Positions 50,437 through 61,015 of a stretch of DNA of 64,000 bases are shown in pieces. The stretch lies in assembly GCF_021018805.1 (NCBI RefSeq), contig NC_086251.1:15853098-15917097 (forward strand). Direction: 5' to 3'. Made by a program: the position numbers and the translations under genes. The notes under the pieces are model-generated. The model was not told the DNA's origin, made no database searches, and saw only the letters and a list, made by a program, of their open reading frames with translations. Numbering within the stretch: the first letter of the stretch is position 1; each line of letters starts with the position of its first letter. This DNA comes from Prinia subflava. Taxonomy: Eukaryota > Chordata > Aves > Passeriformes > Cisticolidae.

Positions 50437-53400
50437 CTTTTCATTTTTCTTGATGGCTTCAGTTGCCAGAACAGCAGATATTGGCCAAGAGACTTGGCAG
50501 CCCCGTGTCTCAGGAGCTGATGCCAATGGCAGTTGGGGGAACAGCACTGGTGTTCAGCATAATTGGCTTTTTTCTTCTGGGTAATGAAGACATCATACTG
50601 CTTCTGCCCTCCCATCCCTATAACCTCTGATCTGGGATGTGAAGTCTCTGGGAATGAAACATGGAGCCTCTCACTGCTGCATAAAATCAATCAAAGCCAA
50701 TGCCACCAGGGAAGCTGTTCCTGGCCATGTTGGCAATTCACTAATCGCCTCCATTATCACGCCAGCAAGGCAGACAGATGGAGGCAGCACTCCTGAGTCA
50801 TCAGCAAACTGTGGCCTCTTTCACATACAACTATTTCTAAAAGCTTCTAACATAGCCCATCTTTACTTCTTTGCATCTTTGACTCATGCAGGATTTAAAA
50901 CTGTACCATTAGCACGTTGGATCTGTGCCAGTTAGTCAGGACAAAGCTGTATTTTCCCCTTCAGCAGTTGTGTGCAAGTCAGATTTTGAAGGGAAAAAAT
51001 ACAACCCATAAATTCACCAGCTCAAAACTCTGCTGTAGTTTATTAATATGTAATTTTAGGAGGCTGGATTTCCTGCCTTCCACTCCACCAATACATAGCA
51101 GTGCAAGTAGAAAACTTAAAGTTTTCTTAATGCCTGCTCGCCCACAATTCCTGCAACCTTGTGACAACGAAGAGCAGAGAGATTTGTTTCACAACACTAT
51201 CAATAATAGGCAAATAATTAAAACATCGCCATACAATTATTCTTTACATCCCTAAAAAAAGGCTCAGCCAGCAGTAAGGCATAGTGATCAAACAGCAAAG
51301 CCTTTCATATTGTACCTTTTTCATGATTTCTGACCTCACCGTGGAAATACTCATATTTTATCAATAAAGAAAAAGACTTTTTTTTTCCCAATATGACAAC
51401 TTTGCAACATGGCAATGAATAACTTAGGACAAGAAAATCTATTATGCCTCAGCATCAGTTTTCTGCTATTTGCTTTCCACACCACTCCCATAATCATAAT
51501 TTAATGCTCCAACCTGTGCAAGAGCACTGAAATGTATTTGACTATCTAAATGACCATCAATTAAACTTGATGGTGTTTCTGATTCCTCTGACACATGTGG
51601 CATCATCACCATTACTTCAGCTCTTCTTCTGACCTGTTCCAGCTCACTGTTCTCCCCCTCCATGCCTGATTTTCAACTGATCTTCTGTCTAGGAAAGGAC
51701 ATTCCCCTTACTTTATTTTGTAAAAACTTAGTAAGAAGAGGGCTGGGCCTTGAGGTACTACCATAACTCAAATATTATGATTACTATTAATAACAACAAG
51801 AGCAACAAGAATAGGCATATATGTCACATTAACATTAGAAGTGCTGTATTGACAGCTTCACTTATGCAGAGGTAAACACTGATGTTTAAAAACATAAAAA
51901 GCAAGGGAATGTCAAAGTGTACACTGCCTTGAAAGAATCTTTAACTGTTACAGCATTTTGGAAGACATAACAAGAAATGCTTCAGATACTACATACATAC
52001 AGATTTATGCACACATGTATTTAATCCATTTTTGTGTGAATGATTTTCACAGAAATCCTTTGCTGAAGTTCAGAAAACCATTGCGTTTTCTGTTTACTCA
52101 AATAAAACAGTTACAAAACAGTAACTCTGCTGAGGGTGACTTCAGCAGAGAAAGGAACTCCACAAAGTAAAAAAGCACTTTCAAATTCTAACCGTAGCAG
52201 ATGTTGTTTTGGTCATTTCTAGCTGGCTGTGAAGTTAGAGCCTCAGAACTGTGGTTTCATATGTGGTTCAAGCATTGGCTGCATTTATGCTGGGAGAATA
52301 AAAAGGATTGTTGCATGCAGGATCTGGCATGCATTGTTTGAAAAAAACCCCAAAAAACAAAACAAAACCCCAAACTATGTCTGTCTTCAATTATTTTCCA
52401 TTACAGCATTGTCTGCATATAATTGCTCCATGTTTTCCATTAAGGAGTGCCAAATAAATGAGCATGTTAGAGTATAGGATGTACAAATTCCAGTGGTGAT
52501 GCTGCCCTGTATCAGTAAACAAGATGAAACACAATCCCCCTTGACCTGTGTGACATTTTCATACAATTAATCTGTGTTTTTCAAGTGTCCAGTATTATTT
52601 ACCATATCTTCCATCAACAGCTGAGACTGAGGACTCAGAGAAAATCCAGGCAATGCAAACTTATACAGTGCCTTCAAAGAGGTCTTAACTAAATGGTCAA
52701 ATGCCTTGTAAATGGGCTGTTGCCAGAACATACAAACAAGATTTTGGGGTTTGTCTTTTTGGTCTTGTTTCTAAAATTTGAGAGAGCTACACCTCACAGA
52801 ATATTTTTTGTATATGTAAGAAAAGCACTTCCACAGGTTTCCACAAGGATGAGGCCCCACATGGCAATTTGCTTGCTCCTCAAAATCATCCTGTCTATCA
52901 CTAGTCTTTCTGCAAAAGGCCTTGTTTGCTTCCACATCCTAAGTGGATCAGACTCATTAGGCTGGGGACAAGGGGAGCCCCCAGGATTTGGCCCCTGGGG
53001 ATCCAGAGAAGCCTCCCATCTGAGCTGGGCTTGGGCAGCCCTTCCCAGAAGCAGAAGGCATGTGCAAGCTGTGCACACCAGGAAGTAGATCATGCCAAAC
53101 AAGATGCATTGGGTCATTTCTAAGATGTAAGAATTCAGCAGGCACTTTGTGATTTGCCAGTTGTTGATGTTGTCCCGCACAGAGCTGGTCCTAGGCTCAG
53201 CTCAGCCACAGTGAAGGCTTGTCTTTTTACATCAATACTTATTGACAGCTTCAATCAGGAAAAATAGTACAGGGCTCAGAATAATTCCATTGTACAGCAG
53301 GAGTTAATATACCTGGCCTATAGCACACATGAGGCTACTTCTGCCAAGGGGTCTCAGTGAGCAAATTGGCCAGATTTGGCAGTTCATAAATAAGCTGTAA

Positions 53401-54461
53401 TTATCCACTGGAAACAGCACAGTTACACCTTAACTACAACACAGCATTACCATCCCCTTATCAGTCTGACCAAGCTATTGAGATATATACATCTAAACAG
53501 AATAAATCCATGATCTTCACATTGCTAAGGCTGTGCTACTGCCTCCTTTCCCTTTTCCTCACCAGTGCACTGCCCCCACCCCAGCAGTGCTAGCTCTGAA
53601 CTCGAGACTGCACACTCTTGGGTATAGCCAGCTGTGCTGCTAGAGGGGAAATCTGAGCATATGCACACTCCAAAATGAAACTCAAATAACAGCAGAGAAA
53701 ACAAAACAAAGCTGCTTGTGTAAGAGAAGACAGTCACACTCCTTCACATTAATGAGGGAATGATGCCCAAGTGGAGTCTGACACTCCGTCACAGGAACAT
53801 CTGCAGAAGAAATTTTGAAAAGGTCAAGAAGTTATGATTTGCAATGGAAAAATACTCAACTGCTATCTGAGCTATTCTTAATTGAACTTGACAGAAGACG
53901 TGTGCACTGACACTACGAGGATATTCAGAAACTGAAGCTGGATCAGCTTCCTAATGGAGCAAGAGATAAATATATCAACTATTAAAGAGGCTGAACTTTC
54001 ACTGGAATGGTTGTTTTTTTAAAAAATACTTGATGCAATGAGAACAAAAGCAATTACAGCATACATTGAACAGAATACTTTTTAAGTATAGCTGCTAGCT
54101 CTTACTCATTTTGAGGGTAAAAATCACTTATTTTGAGGGGACAAAAAACCCCAAAATAAATGGGTTTTTTTAGCCTAGTTAATGATTATACCTGAGTATT
54201 TGATTAATGGAAGCAACTGATTTTTTTGTTCAGACTACATTCAAAAATAAGTGATCAGTCTGAAAGCAAAAAGCCATGGTTCTAAGAGAGCAGACTTCTT
54301 CTGTTACCAGTACAACAGCTTTCTGTCTGCTGTGGGCTTCTTCAGGCAAGGTAACTGCCTTCTGTGCCTTTGAGTAACCCCTAATGGGCTCCTGATGCCG
54401 ACTGAATCTTAGAAAAAAGAAACTACACAGCCTCCCATCCTCCCCTCATTAAAAAAAACCC

Positions 54462-54516
54462 CTATATATCCATATCTTTATCTATATATCTATATCTATC
54501 TATCTATGTCTATAGA
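54462..54516. repeat. TATC/TCTA microsatellite, imperfect
   Basis: About 55 bases built from TATC and TATA units with several interruptions, ending near tctatgtctatag. Confidence 0.85.
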
Positions 54517-55635
54517 TCTGAATCTATTTGATTACAAGAAACTACTTCAAAAACACACCCTGCAAAAAGGAACCAAGTCCTGCCCATTTCACATACAGCT
54601 TGCATATAGTTAGCAGCTAATAGCACATTCCTTAAATATTTTCCTTTCCAGAAGGAAGACATCTCCAGCATCAGCTTTCTTTTGCCCATACCATAGTGAA
54701 GCAGCCTTTCCCAGAGCTTCTAATTCCACCTCAAATACTGTATTCTGTGAGCCATCTTTCCCACTAGAGAGGAAAACTACTGGTACTGCTCAGCATGTTG
54801 GGATGCCTGCCAAGTGCTTGGTAGCTGTGGGCCTTTGGTGGTAGGTGCTTACACCTGCATAGTCCTGTAATAATTTATTCTGAGAAAGGGGCAAGAGTAA
54901 AACCCTGGTCTAACTGAAGTTAAAGGAATTTTTTCTGTAAGTTAATTTACTTACATTTGGATCTCCCGGTTACAAAATGGAGTTAGAGAAACCAAAGGGT
55001 GGAAGTGTGACTGACATCTTGCTGAACAGTGCATGTAAATGAGTCTGACTGAAACACAGAAGTGGTTCCACAAGCATCATTCCCTGACGTGTCTGAGCTC
55101 AAACCTGACCTTCAGAATATGGGATTGGAAAACAAGAAGTAAGGAACTATATAATCCATATAGACCTAAAGAAGAATAAGAATAAAAGCCCCGAGTTTCC
55201 CATAGTAGATGGGAAAGAGGGGAAGTAAAACCTGTGCTTCCTTTTACCCCTAGCTCTACCAGTGCCTTTGCATGTCTTTTCTGCATGTAGGAACTGCATG
55301 TGTAACTGGGAAGTAGTAATTTTCTAGTGCATGCCTTTTCAGCAGCTGTTAGGACATCTGGATAGAAATCCATCTGGTACTTAGAATAGCAAACACCACC
55401 ATAAATTTTCAGAGTCCCCTTCCTTTGCACAGTTACATGAACATGAAACAACAGTGGGGCTCAGAAGTAAGTTTTGCTTCCAGAATGGGAGGTGGAGAAG
55501 TATGAAAAGAAGAAAGGTTTTTCAACATGGAGCTTCAGAAAAACTCCTGACTCCCTTCAAAATTCTCAGGGACAAACTTTTGACTCCCCAAAGATGGCAG
55601 CATCTCTGAAGAACTGTAGAGAGCTTGAGTTCATG

Positions 55636-55728
55636 CCACGCCACGCCACGCCACGCCACGCCACGCCACGCCACGCCACGCCACGCCACGCCACGCCACG
55701 CCACGCCACGCCACGCCACGCCACGCCA
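55636..55728. repeat. (CCACG)18 perfect pentanucleotide array
   Basis: Eighteen identical CCACG units plus a three-base partial unit (93 bases), with no mismatch. Each unit carries one CpG, so the array is a dense CpG cluster in an AT-rich intron. Read on the minus strand, which is the KCNQ1 strand, the unit is GCGTG. The array is open in several frames on both strands (HATPR repeats on plus, GVAWR repeats on minus), giving spurious frames at 55474-55785, 55522-55719 and 55631-55813. The perfection implies recent expansion, so length variation between individuals is likely. Confidence 0.98.
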
Positions 55729-56446
55729 TTCTGTCCCTTCCTGGGTATTTTTCCATTAGGGTTTGCACAGAGCCCACAGGATTAGGGAAGCGCACCAGCT
55801 CTGAGTCTGTCAAGTTCTGGTTCTGTTTTCAGTAGTTATATATATTGTGCTCTGTGTTGAATTAAAACTACAATAAAAATCCTCTCACTTGTTACTGTAT
55901 TTGTGTAACACTCAAATTAGATGGGAAGAGTTATTTGAGAGAAACTAATCAAATGCACATCCAAAACCACATCAGGTTTTAATAAATAGCAGCTATCTAC
56001 TAACACACTGCATGGTCAAGTGGGGAAATTCAGCCAGGTCTGTGTTGCTCAATGTCAAAGGCAGAAATGGCACTTCTGACTTATCAATCCCCCGCTGCTG
56101 AGCACAACAACAAGAACTCAGGAAAGTGTTAAAATCTTCTTGGTAGGATGATAGCTTAACATGATTTTGTGCCTCAAACAATCATTTGCTGTCTTTACAT
56201 TCCCAATGGAAATTCCTGGCACCTGAGAAGCGAAATGTTGGGAGGTTGCTGGGCTACACAAGAGCTACACATGTGTCACTAGAAAAATGAGGATCCTGTT
56301 TCAAGTTCCTGACCTGTGAAAGAGCCATGGGCAGAAGATAGGAAGAGGAGTTTTTAGGCCTCTTGAAATATTTTAGCCCTTCATTTTCTGTGTATGTGTA
56401 GCCTGGCCTATATAATTTGGATGATTTGCAGACTACCATGTCCAAA
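55729..56446. other. Intronic stretch, no gene seen
   Basis: About 720 bases between the pentanucleotide array and the first copy of the duplicated flank. It contains only short minus-strand frames (62 and 73 codons) and no recognised repeat. Confidence 0.55.
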
Positions 56447-56685
56447 CTGGTTGCTCCAAGAGATGCTCCTAACACAGGATCTGTTAATCAATTTACTATT
56501 TTAAGCTAAAAAAAGGATTTGCTACATTTTTTCCAAGACCAGTGTGGATTACCTCGTGCACACATAAAGGATTTGCACTGCACTCACAAAAGTCAGGTAT
56601 GCAGAGTTAAAAATTTATCCTTCATATTTATAATATCTATTACAACAGTTTTTGATGTTTCAATTGGTACTAAATTACCTTTCAT
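56447..56685 (+). repeat. Duplicated flank, copy A
   Basis: First copy of a sequence that recurs at 58104-58360. Shared blocks include aacacaggatctgttaatc (aacataggatctgttaatc in the other copy), ggatttgcactgcactcaca and ggtactaaattacctttcat. The copies differ by substitutions and by an insertion of about 30 bases in copy B. Copy A lies immediately before the retroviral internal remnant. Confidence 0.9.
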
Positions 56686-57614
56686 CTTTCATAAGGAAGT
56701 GGAATGGCAAATCTACCTTGACCCTAGAGGCATGGATATGTGAGTTGCAAGGAAAAACAACCTCGAAACCGGGGGTTCTTCCATGAAAATTGCTGCCCAT
56801 TGGGCCAAAGGGCATGGCTCTGGGTGGGTCCATTGAACCCCTACCATGCACCAGCCTCTGGGAAAGTGGAATGATATGATGGACTGTAAAGACTACACTG
56901 AGAGCAATGGGTGTGGGGACATTTTAACATTGGGGTACCCATTTAGGGAAAGCCACCTGCTCAGTCATCGCTAGAGGATCTGCCAGTTGAGCTGGCCATG
57001 CCCAATCCAATTTATTACATACTAAAGAAAGGCATAAAGGCCCTATAGTGCACATAAAAATATGATGGGGAGGACAGGCTGGGTTATTCCTGTCAGGCAA
57101 AGGCAAACCCATGCATGGGATTGGTTTTTCTCAGGGACCCGGAGACACATCATGGGTGATACAGGACAATGAGGAAGTCTGATATGTTCCTCCAGGGGAT
57201 TTGATTCTGGGTGAGAATAGCCAATGATTTGAATTGTATGATGCTAATTCTATATAATACTCTATGTAATCCCTACCATGGTTGCTATATGCAGTATCAA
57301 CAGCATTACAGTAACAATTGCCCAGATTAATGAAGAATGAAATGTGAAGAAACTCTGGCAATAATAGAACCAGACAAGCACAACGGCGATGGAACCAGAA
57401 CTGGCTTTGGTGTGCAACTATCCAACACCACAGACTGTTTCTCCTGCCCTTTGGATTGCTATGACAGATGGATCCCAAAATCATTGACTAAATAAACTCA
57501 ACAGAAATTTTAAAGGGATGGCCCATAGACAAAGGGATATCCAAAGACAGGAAAGGATGCATTGGAAAATGTGGGGCCTGGGCATGACATAAATGGTATA
57601 GAATAAGGGATAGG
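56686..57614 (+). mobile_element. Endogenous retrovirus internal remnant, decayed
   Basis: About 930 bases lying directly 5' of a recognisable LTR and in the same orientation, so this should be the 3' internal part of a provirus, most likely the end of env and the pre-LTR segment. All plus-strand frames are broken by stops, and no intact protein can be read. The minus-strand frame at 57131-57484 is antisense to the element and not a gene. No gag, pol or 5' LTR is present in the window. The segment just before the LTR (gggatggcccatagacaaag) resembles the pre-LTR region of an abundant bird retrovirus family. Confidence 0.65.
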
Positions 57615-58103
57615 TGCTTTGCTAGTTTCAGTTCAGATAGAGTAAACTTTCTTCCTAGTAGCTGCTATAGTGCTGTGTTTGGGATTTAGGAGAATAACAT
57701 TGACACAGTAAGGATTTAGTTGTTGCTAAGCAGTGTTTACACTAAGCCAAACACTTTTCAGCTTCCTGCACCACTCCACCAGAGAGTGGGCTGGGAAGCA
57801 TAAGAAGCTGAGAGAAGACACAGCCAGGACAGCTGACCCAACTGGCCAAAGGGATACTCCATACCACAGAACACCTTGCCCAGTAAATAACCCGGGGGAA
57901 GTTGGCTGGGAGGAGTCACTCACTGCTTGGGAACTGGCTGGACAGCGATCAGCAGGTGGTGAGCAACTGCACTCTGCATCACTCATCTTTATCTCAGCTC
58001 ATGGATTTCACCTTTTTTCCCCAATGTTTTCCCCCACCCCACTGGGGATGGGGGGTGAGTGAGTAAATACAATTTGAGGGTGCATGTTTTGAGTCCCACA
58101 CAG
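57615..58103 (+). mobile_element. Retroviral LTR (3' LTR of the remnant)
   Basis: About 490 bases matching an LTR family common in songbird genomes. Features in order: a gctagtttcagttcagatag-like start, tttcttcctagtagctgcta, gttgttgctaagcagtgttt, gacacagccaggacagctga, cccaactggccaaagggata, a gggggaagttggctgggagg-like block and a ccaccccactggggatgggg-like block. It probably belongs to an ERVL-type family, although I would not fix the class without a search. The 5' edge is the TG at 57615. The 3' edge is blurred because copy B of the duplicated flank begins near 58104. The related open frames at 57733-58062 and 57726-57986 are LTR sequence, not genes. Confidence 0.85.
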
Positions 58104-58360
58104 CTGGTTGTTACAAGGGACGCTTCTAACATAGGATCTGTTAATCCGGTTTTGAGTTCAGCTATGTTAAACAACTGACTGTTTTAACCTACAAAACATT
58201 TGCTACTTTTTCCAAGAGCAATGTGGACTGCCTTGTGTACACACACTGGATTTGCACTGCACTCACAGAAGTCAAGTATACGATTAAAAAAAAACCCCTT
58301 TATATTTACATAATATTAACAGTTTTTTGATGTTCAAATTGGTACTAAATTACCTTTCAT
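58104..58360 (+). repeat. Duplicated flank, copy B
   Basis: Second copy of the sequence at 56447-56685, directly after the LTR and in the same orientation. It keeps the blocks ataggatctgttaatc, ggatttgcactgcactcaca and ggtactaaattacctttcat, and carries about 30 extra bases near 58148-58180. It is far too long to be a retroviral target-site duplication, which is usually 4-6 bases. Confidence 0.9.
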
Positions 58361-60619
58361 TAACAAGCTGTTCACTGCAAGCAGTAAAGAACAGAAATCC
58401 TAATTGCAGTGGGAAGTTACAGATGATTTGGGGAAAGTCCATAAAGTTTAAAACTGAAACTGAACTGCAAAAATTAGGAACATACATGAACTGAGCTTTG
58501 CTTCAACCAGAAGATTGATAAAGACTGAGGGGTGTTTGCATTGGCAATTATGAGTTGAGGATTTCTGTGGACTGGTACATTTGTAAAGTTGGATCAGAAC
58601 TTCAGTAAATTACTGACATGTATGAATAGATACACATACATATACATATTCTGTCTAAACAGTAACATCTCCAATCTGAGCAAGCCTTTTGGCAGATCAA
58701 CACTGGGAGGGTTTTGTTTTTAGAAAGAGAGAATTAAAACAAGGGCTGCCCAGTACTACATTCTGCCCTGAAGCTCTGACTGAATTGATATCTCATGTTA
58801 TGCAGTTTATCAGGATCTTATCCATGGAATAGTTTGCTAAATTAACAGCTCAAGCAGAATAGATTGCATTATAAGTTATGGGTCAAGGGAAAATTAATTC
58901 CAAAGTTTTAAACTCCCAAGCCCAAATCCTGCACTTACATTACTGTGGATTTACGCCAGTGTAAATGAGAGAAGAATTTGGCCCCTGACCTTCTCCAAGC
59001 AGGTCATTATAGTTGAAATAGTAACTGATCTTACAAAAACATTTTTGCTGCGAGGTATTTATTTCTGTATAAAGGTTTATGGAACATCATATTCTTTGCC
59101 CTTTAAGACTGATACTCACATATGTAAACACCACTGGGCCATAGCTTAATCCAGCCTCTCTAAATCTGGCTAAAACAATGGAAATATCTTCTGAAACCAT
59201 TGTGGGTTATATCCAATATAGTTAAAAACATCTGACTGCAACCACAAATATGCTGGTATTTGGTTGTGCTATAAAAACATTTTTATGTCAAATACAACTG
59301 GGACTAATACAGTAAACTACAAGTATGGTTAACCCTTGGAATGAACCACATTTAGACACTTGAAAGTTAAGGTAGTCTGCACTGATTCCATTTTCTTATG
59401 AAGAGCATAAAATGAATGTAGGGTATAAAAACCTAATTACTAGTATTAATAGAGTAATTGGCACTTCCATAGCACCTTCCATGCTATACTATAAACATAC
59501 CAGCAATTTGATGAACTCCTGCAGCTACTTGCTCTCCTGAGTACTCAAGATAAAACTGAGCTCAAATGCTGCTTGTTAAGTGAATAAACCTGTGCCCCTT
59601 TCCCCTCCACACCTACATGTGCTCACACAGAGAAGATATCCTTCTCAGTGCTCACCAACCTTGGTGTTAATAGAGGGTTCTAATCAGTGCTTAGAAAAGC
59701 ACCAACGAGGAGAGGAGGGGAAAGCTGAGTTAGGTGGGGCTGCAAGGGAGTGGTTAGCTGGCACAGAATGATATTATACAGAAAGGCAGGTTGGACACTT
59801 GGTTACTACAAAAAAACCAAAACCCAAAGCACTTAAATAGAAGCAATTGAGAATTTTTGCTGAGACAAACGTTTTCCAAGTAAGTGGTGTTCCAGGACAA
59901 GACAGAATACTACTGAGTATAGTGCAGGGCCTTGGATTGCTGCCTGGGCTCTTGGGACAGAGCTGCTCAGTCTACCAGCTGTTCAATACACAAATAATGG
60001 AAATGTTTGTGGTGCACTTGTAAAATGTATTTGTAAAATAATGTATATCTTAAAATAAAACTGGTATCTGAAAGGTAAACTCATATGATGTGTAATGTAA
60101 AATAACAGGAGATGCTCAGGAACCCACGTACCATTAACTAAATGGGCTCAAGAACTGCAAATTCTACATCTCATGAAAAAACTTTTGGACAGAGGCTGCA
60201 AAAAAGTCTTGCTGTGGTGTTGAAGAAGATACTACCCCTAACTTCCCCCTTCAGTGATGCTGCTGGACTTAAGGCAAAATAGGCAGAACAGAGCACTGTG
60301 CCACTCCAGGGATATTTGCCTGTCAGTACAGGCACCACGGCTCAAAGCCCTGATGTTTCTTCAGGGCAGATTCTCAAATACTTGATTAAGCATGGCTTCC
60401 ACCCTTGCACCATGCCACTGCTTTGGAAATCTACATTTGTTCTGTATTATATTAATAAAATATTTATCACGTATAAGATGTTTGTTTCATTCTCTGTGCT
60501 ATTCCTTATTCTCCTCCACACAACATCTGGGGAATGAATGGAAGCTTTAGTCTACAGGGACTCCTCACCTCTTCCCTGAGTGGTAACAGCTATTTCAGTG
60601 CAAGCCTTGTATGGTGAAA
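58361..60619. other. Intronic stretch, no gene seen
   Basis: About 2.3 kb of AT-rich intron. A segment at 58925-58990 (tggatttacgccagtgtaaa, then agaagaatttggcccc) looks like the other end of the old amniote repeat seen near 19.6 kb. No open frame exceeds 79 codons. Confidence 0.5.
58925..58990. repeat. Old amniote interspersed repeat fragment
   Basis: Contains caaatcctgcacttacatta, tggatttacgccagtgtaaa and gagaagaatttggcccc. This matches the layout of a palindrome-like repeat frequent in turtles and crocodilians, which begins and ends with complementary versions of 'gggccaaattctg'. I am unsure of the family name. Confidence 0.45.
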
Positions 60620-61015
60620 GGTTTCCCTCTGTATGTGTCACTTCTCATTTACTGACACTGAAGTTCATCTGCCATTCAGTGTCATGCACACAACTAATTT
60701 TAAATGCCATTAGCTAAAACAATCTTGGATCACTAGCAAATACTGTCATCTCACCACTGTGCAGATCATTCATGAATATGTTGAACAGCTCAAGCTCCAG
60801 GCCAGATCCCTGTGGGAATGCATCACTACCTTCCTAGCCATTTACTCACAGCCACTGCTTCCCATTTTCAAATCTGCGGGGGATCCATGAGACTGTTCTG
60901 AGAGGGTTTAAGAGTCCTTTAGCAGGGAACTTGTCAAGCTCCTCTAGCAATCCATACCCAGCATTTCAAATAGGTCACTCTTGTCCATGTGAGTGGTGGC
61001 TCCTCTATGTCCAAA
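60620..61015 (-). mobile_element. Ancient CR1/L3-type LINE fragment
   Basis: About 400 bases collinear with the ORF2 region of the old CR1 lineage best known from turtles and crocodilians, inverted. Blocks include gatcattcatgaatatgttg, aacagctcaagctccaggcc, agatccctgtgggaatgcat, gggggatccatgagactgtt and acttgtcaagctcctctagc. It is older than the other CR1 pieces in the window and has many small indels that break the reading frame. Confidence 0.8.

Larger units (their letters stand above)
46331..55635. other. Intronic stretch with microsatellites, no gene seen
   Basis: About 9.3 kb. It contains (CA)n(TA)n at 47643-47668, a T run at 50420-50436 and a TATC-type microsatellite at 54462-54516. 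A GC-richer part at 48750-49060 has several CpG. At 52693-53180, frames of 131 (plus) and 128 (minus) codons overlap on opposite strands; the minus one has a hydrophobic stretch but no family I recognise. No transposon was clearly seen. Confidence 0.45.

Noticed and set aside
55474..55813. Proteins with HATPR or GVAWR repeats on either strand
   Set aside because: They are translations of the CCACG pentanucleotide array, which lacks stops in several frames; there are no splice sites, homology or coding context.
57131..57484. 117-codon minus-strand frame
   Set aside because: It is antisense to the retroviral remnant, whose orientation is fixed by the LTR on the plus strand.
57726..58062. Frames of 86 and 109 codons on opposite strands
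   Set aside because: They lie wholly inside the LTR, which does not code for these products.
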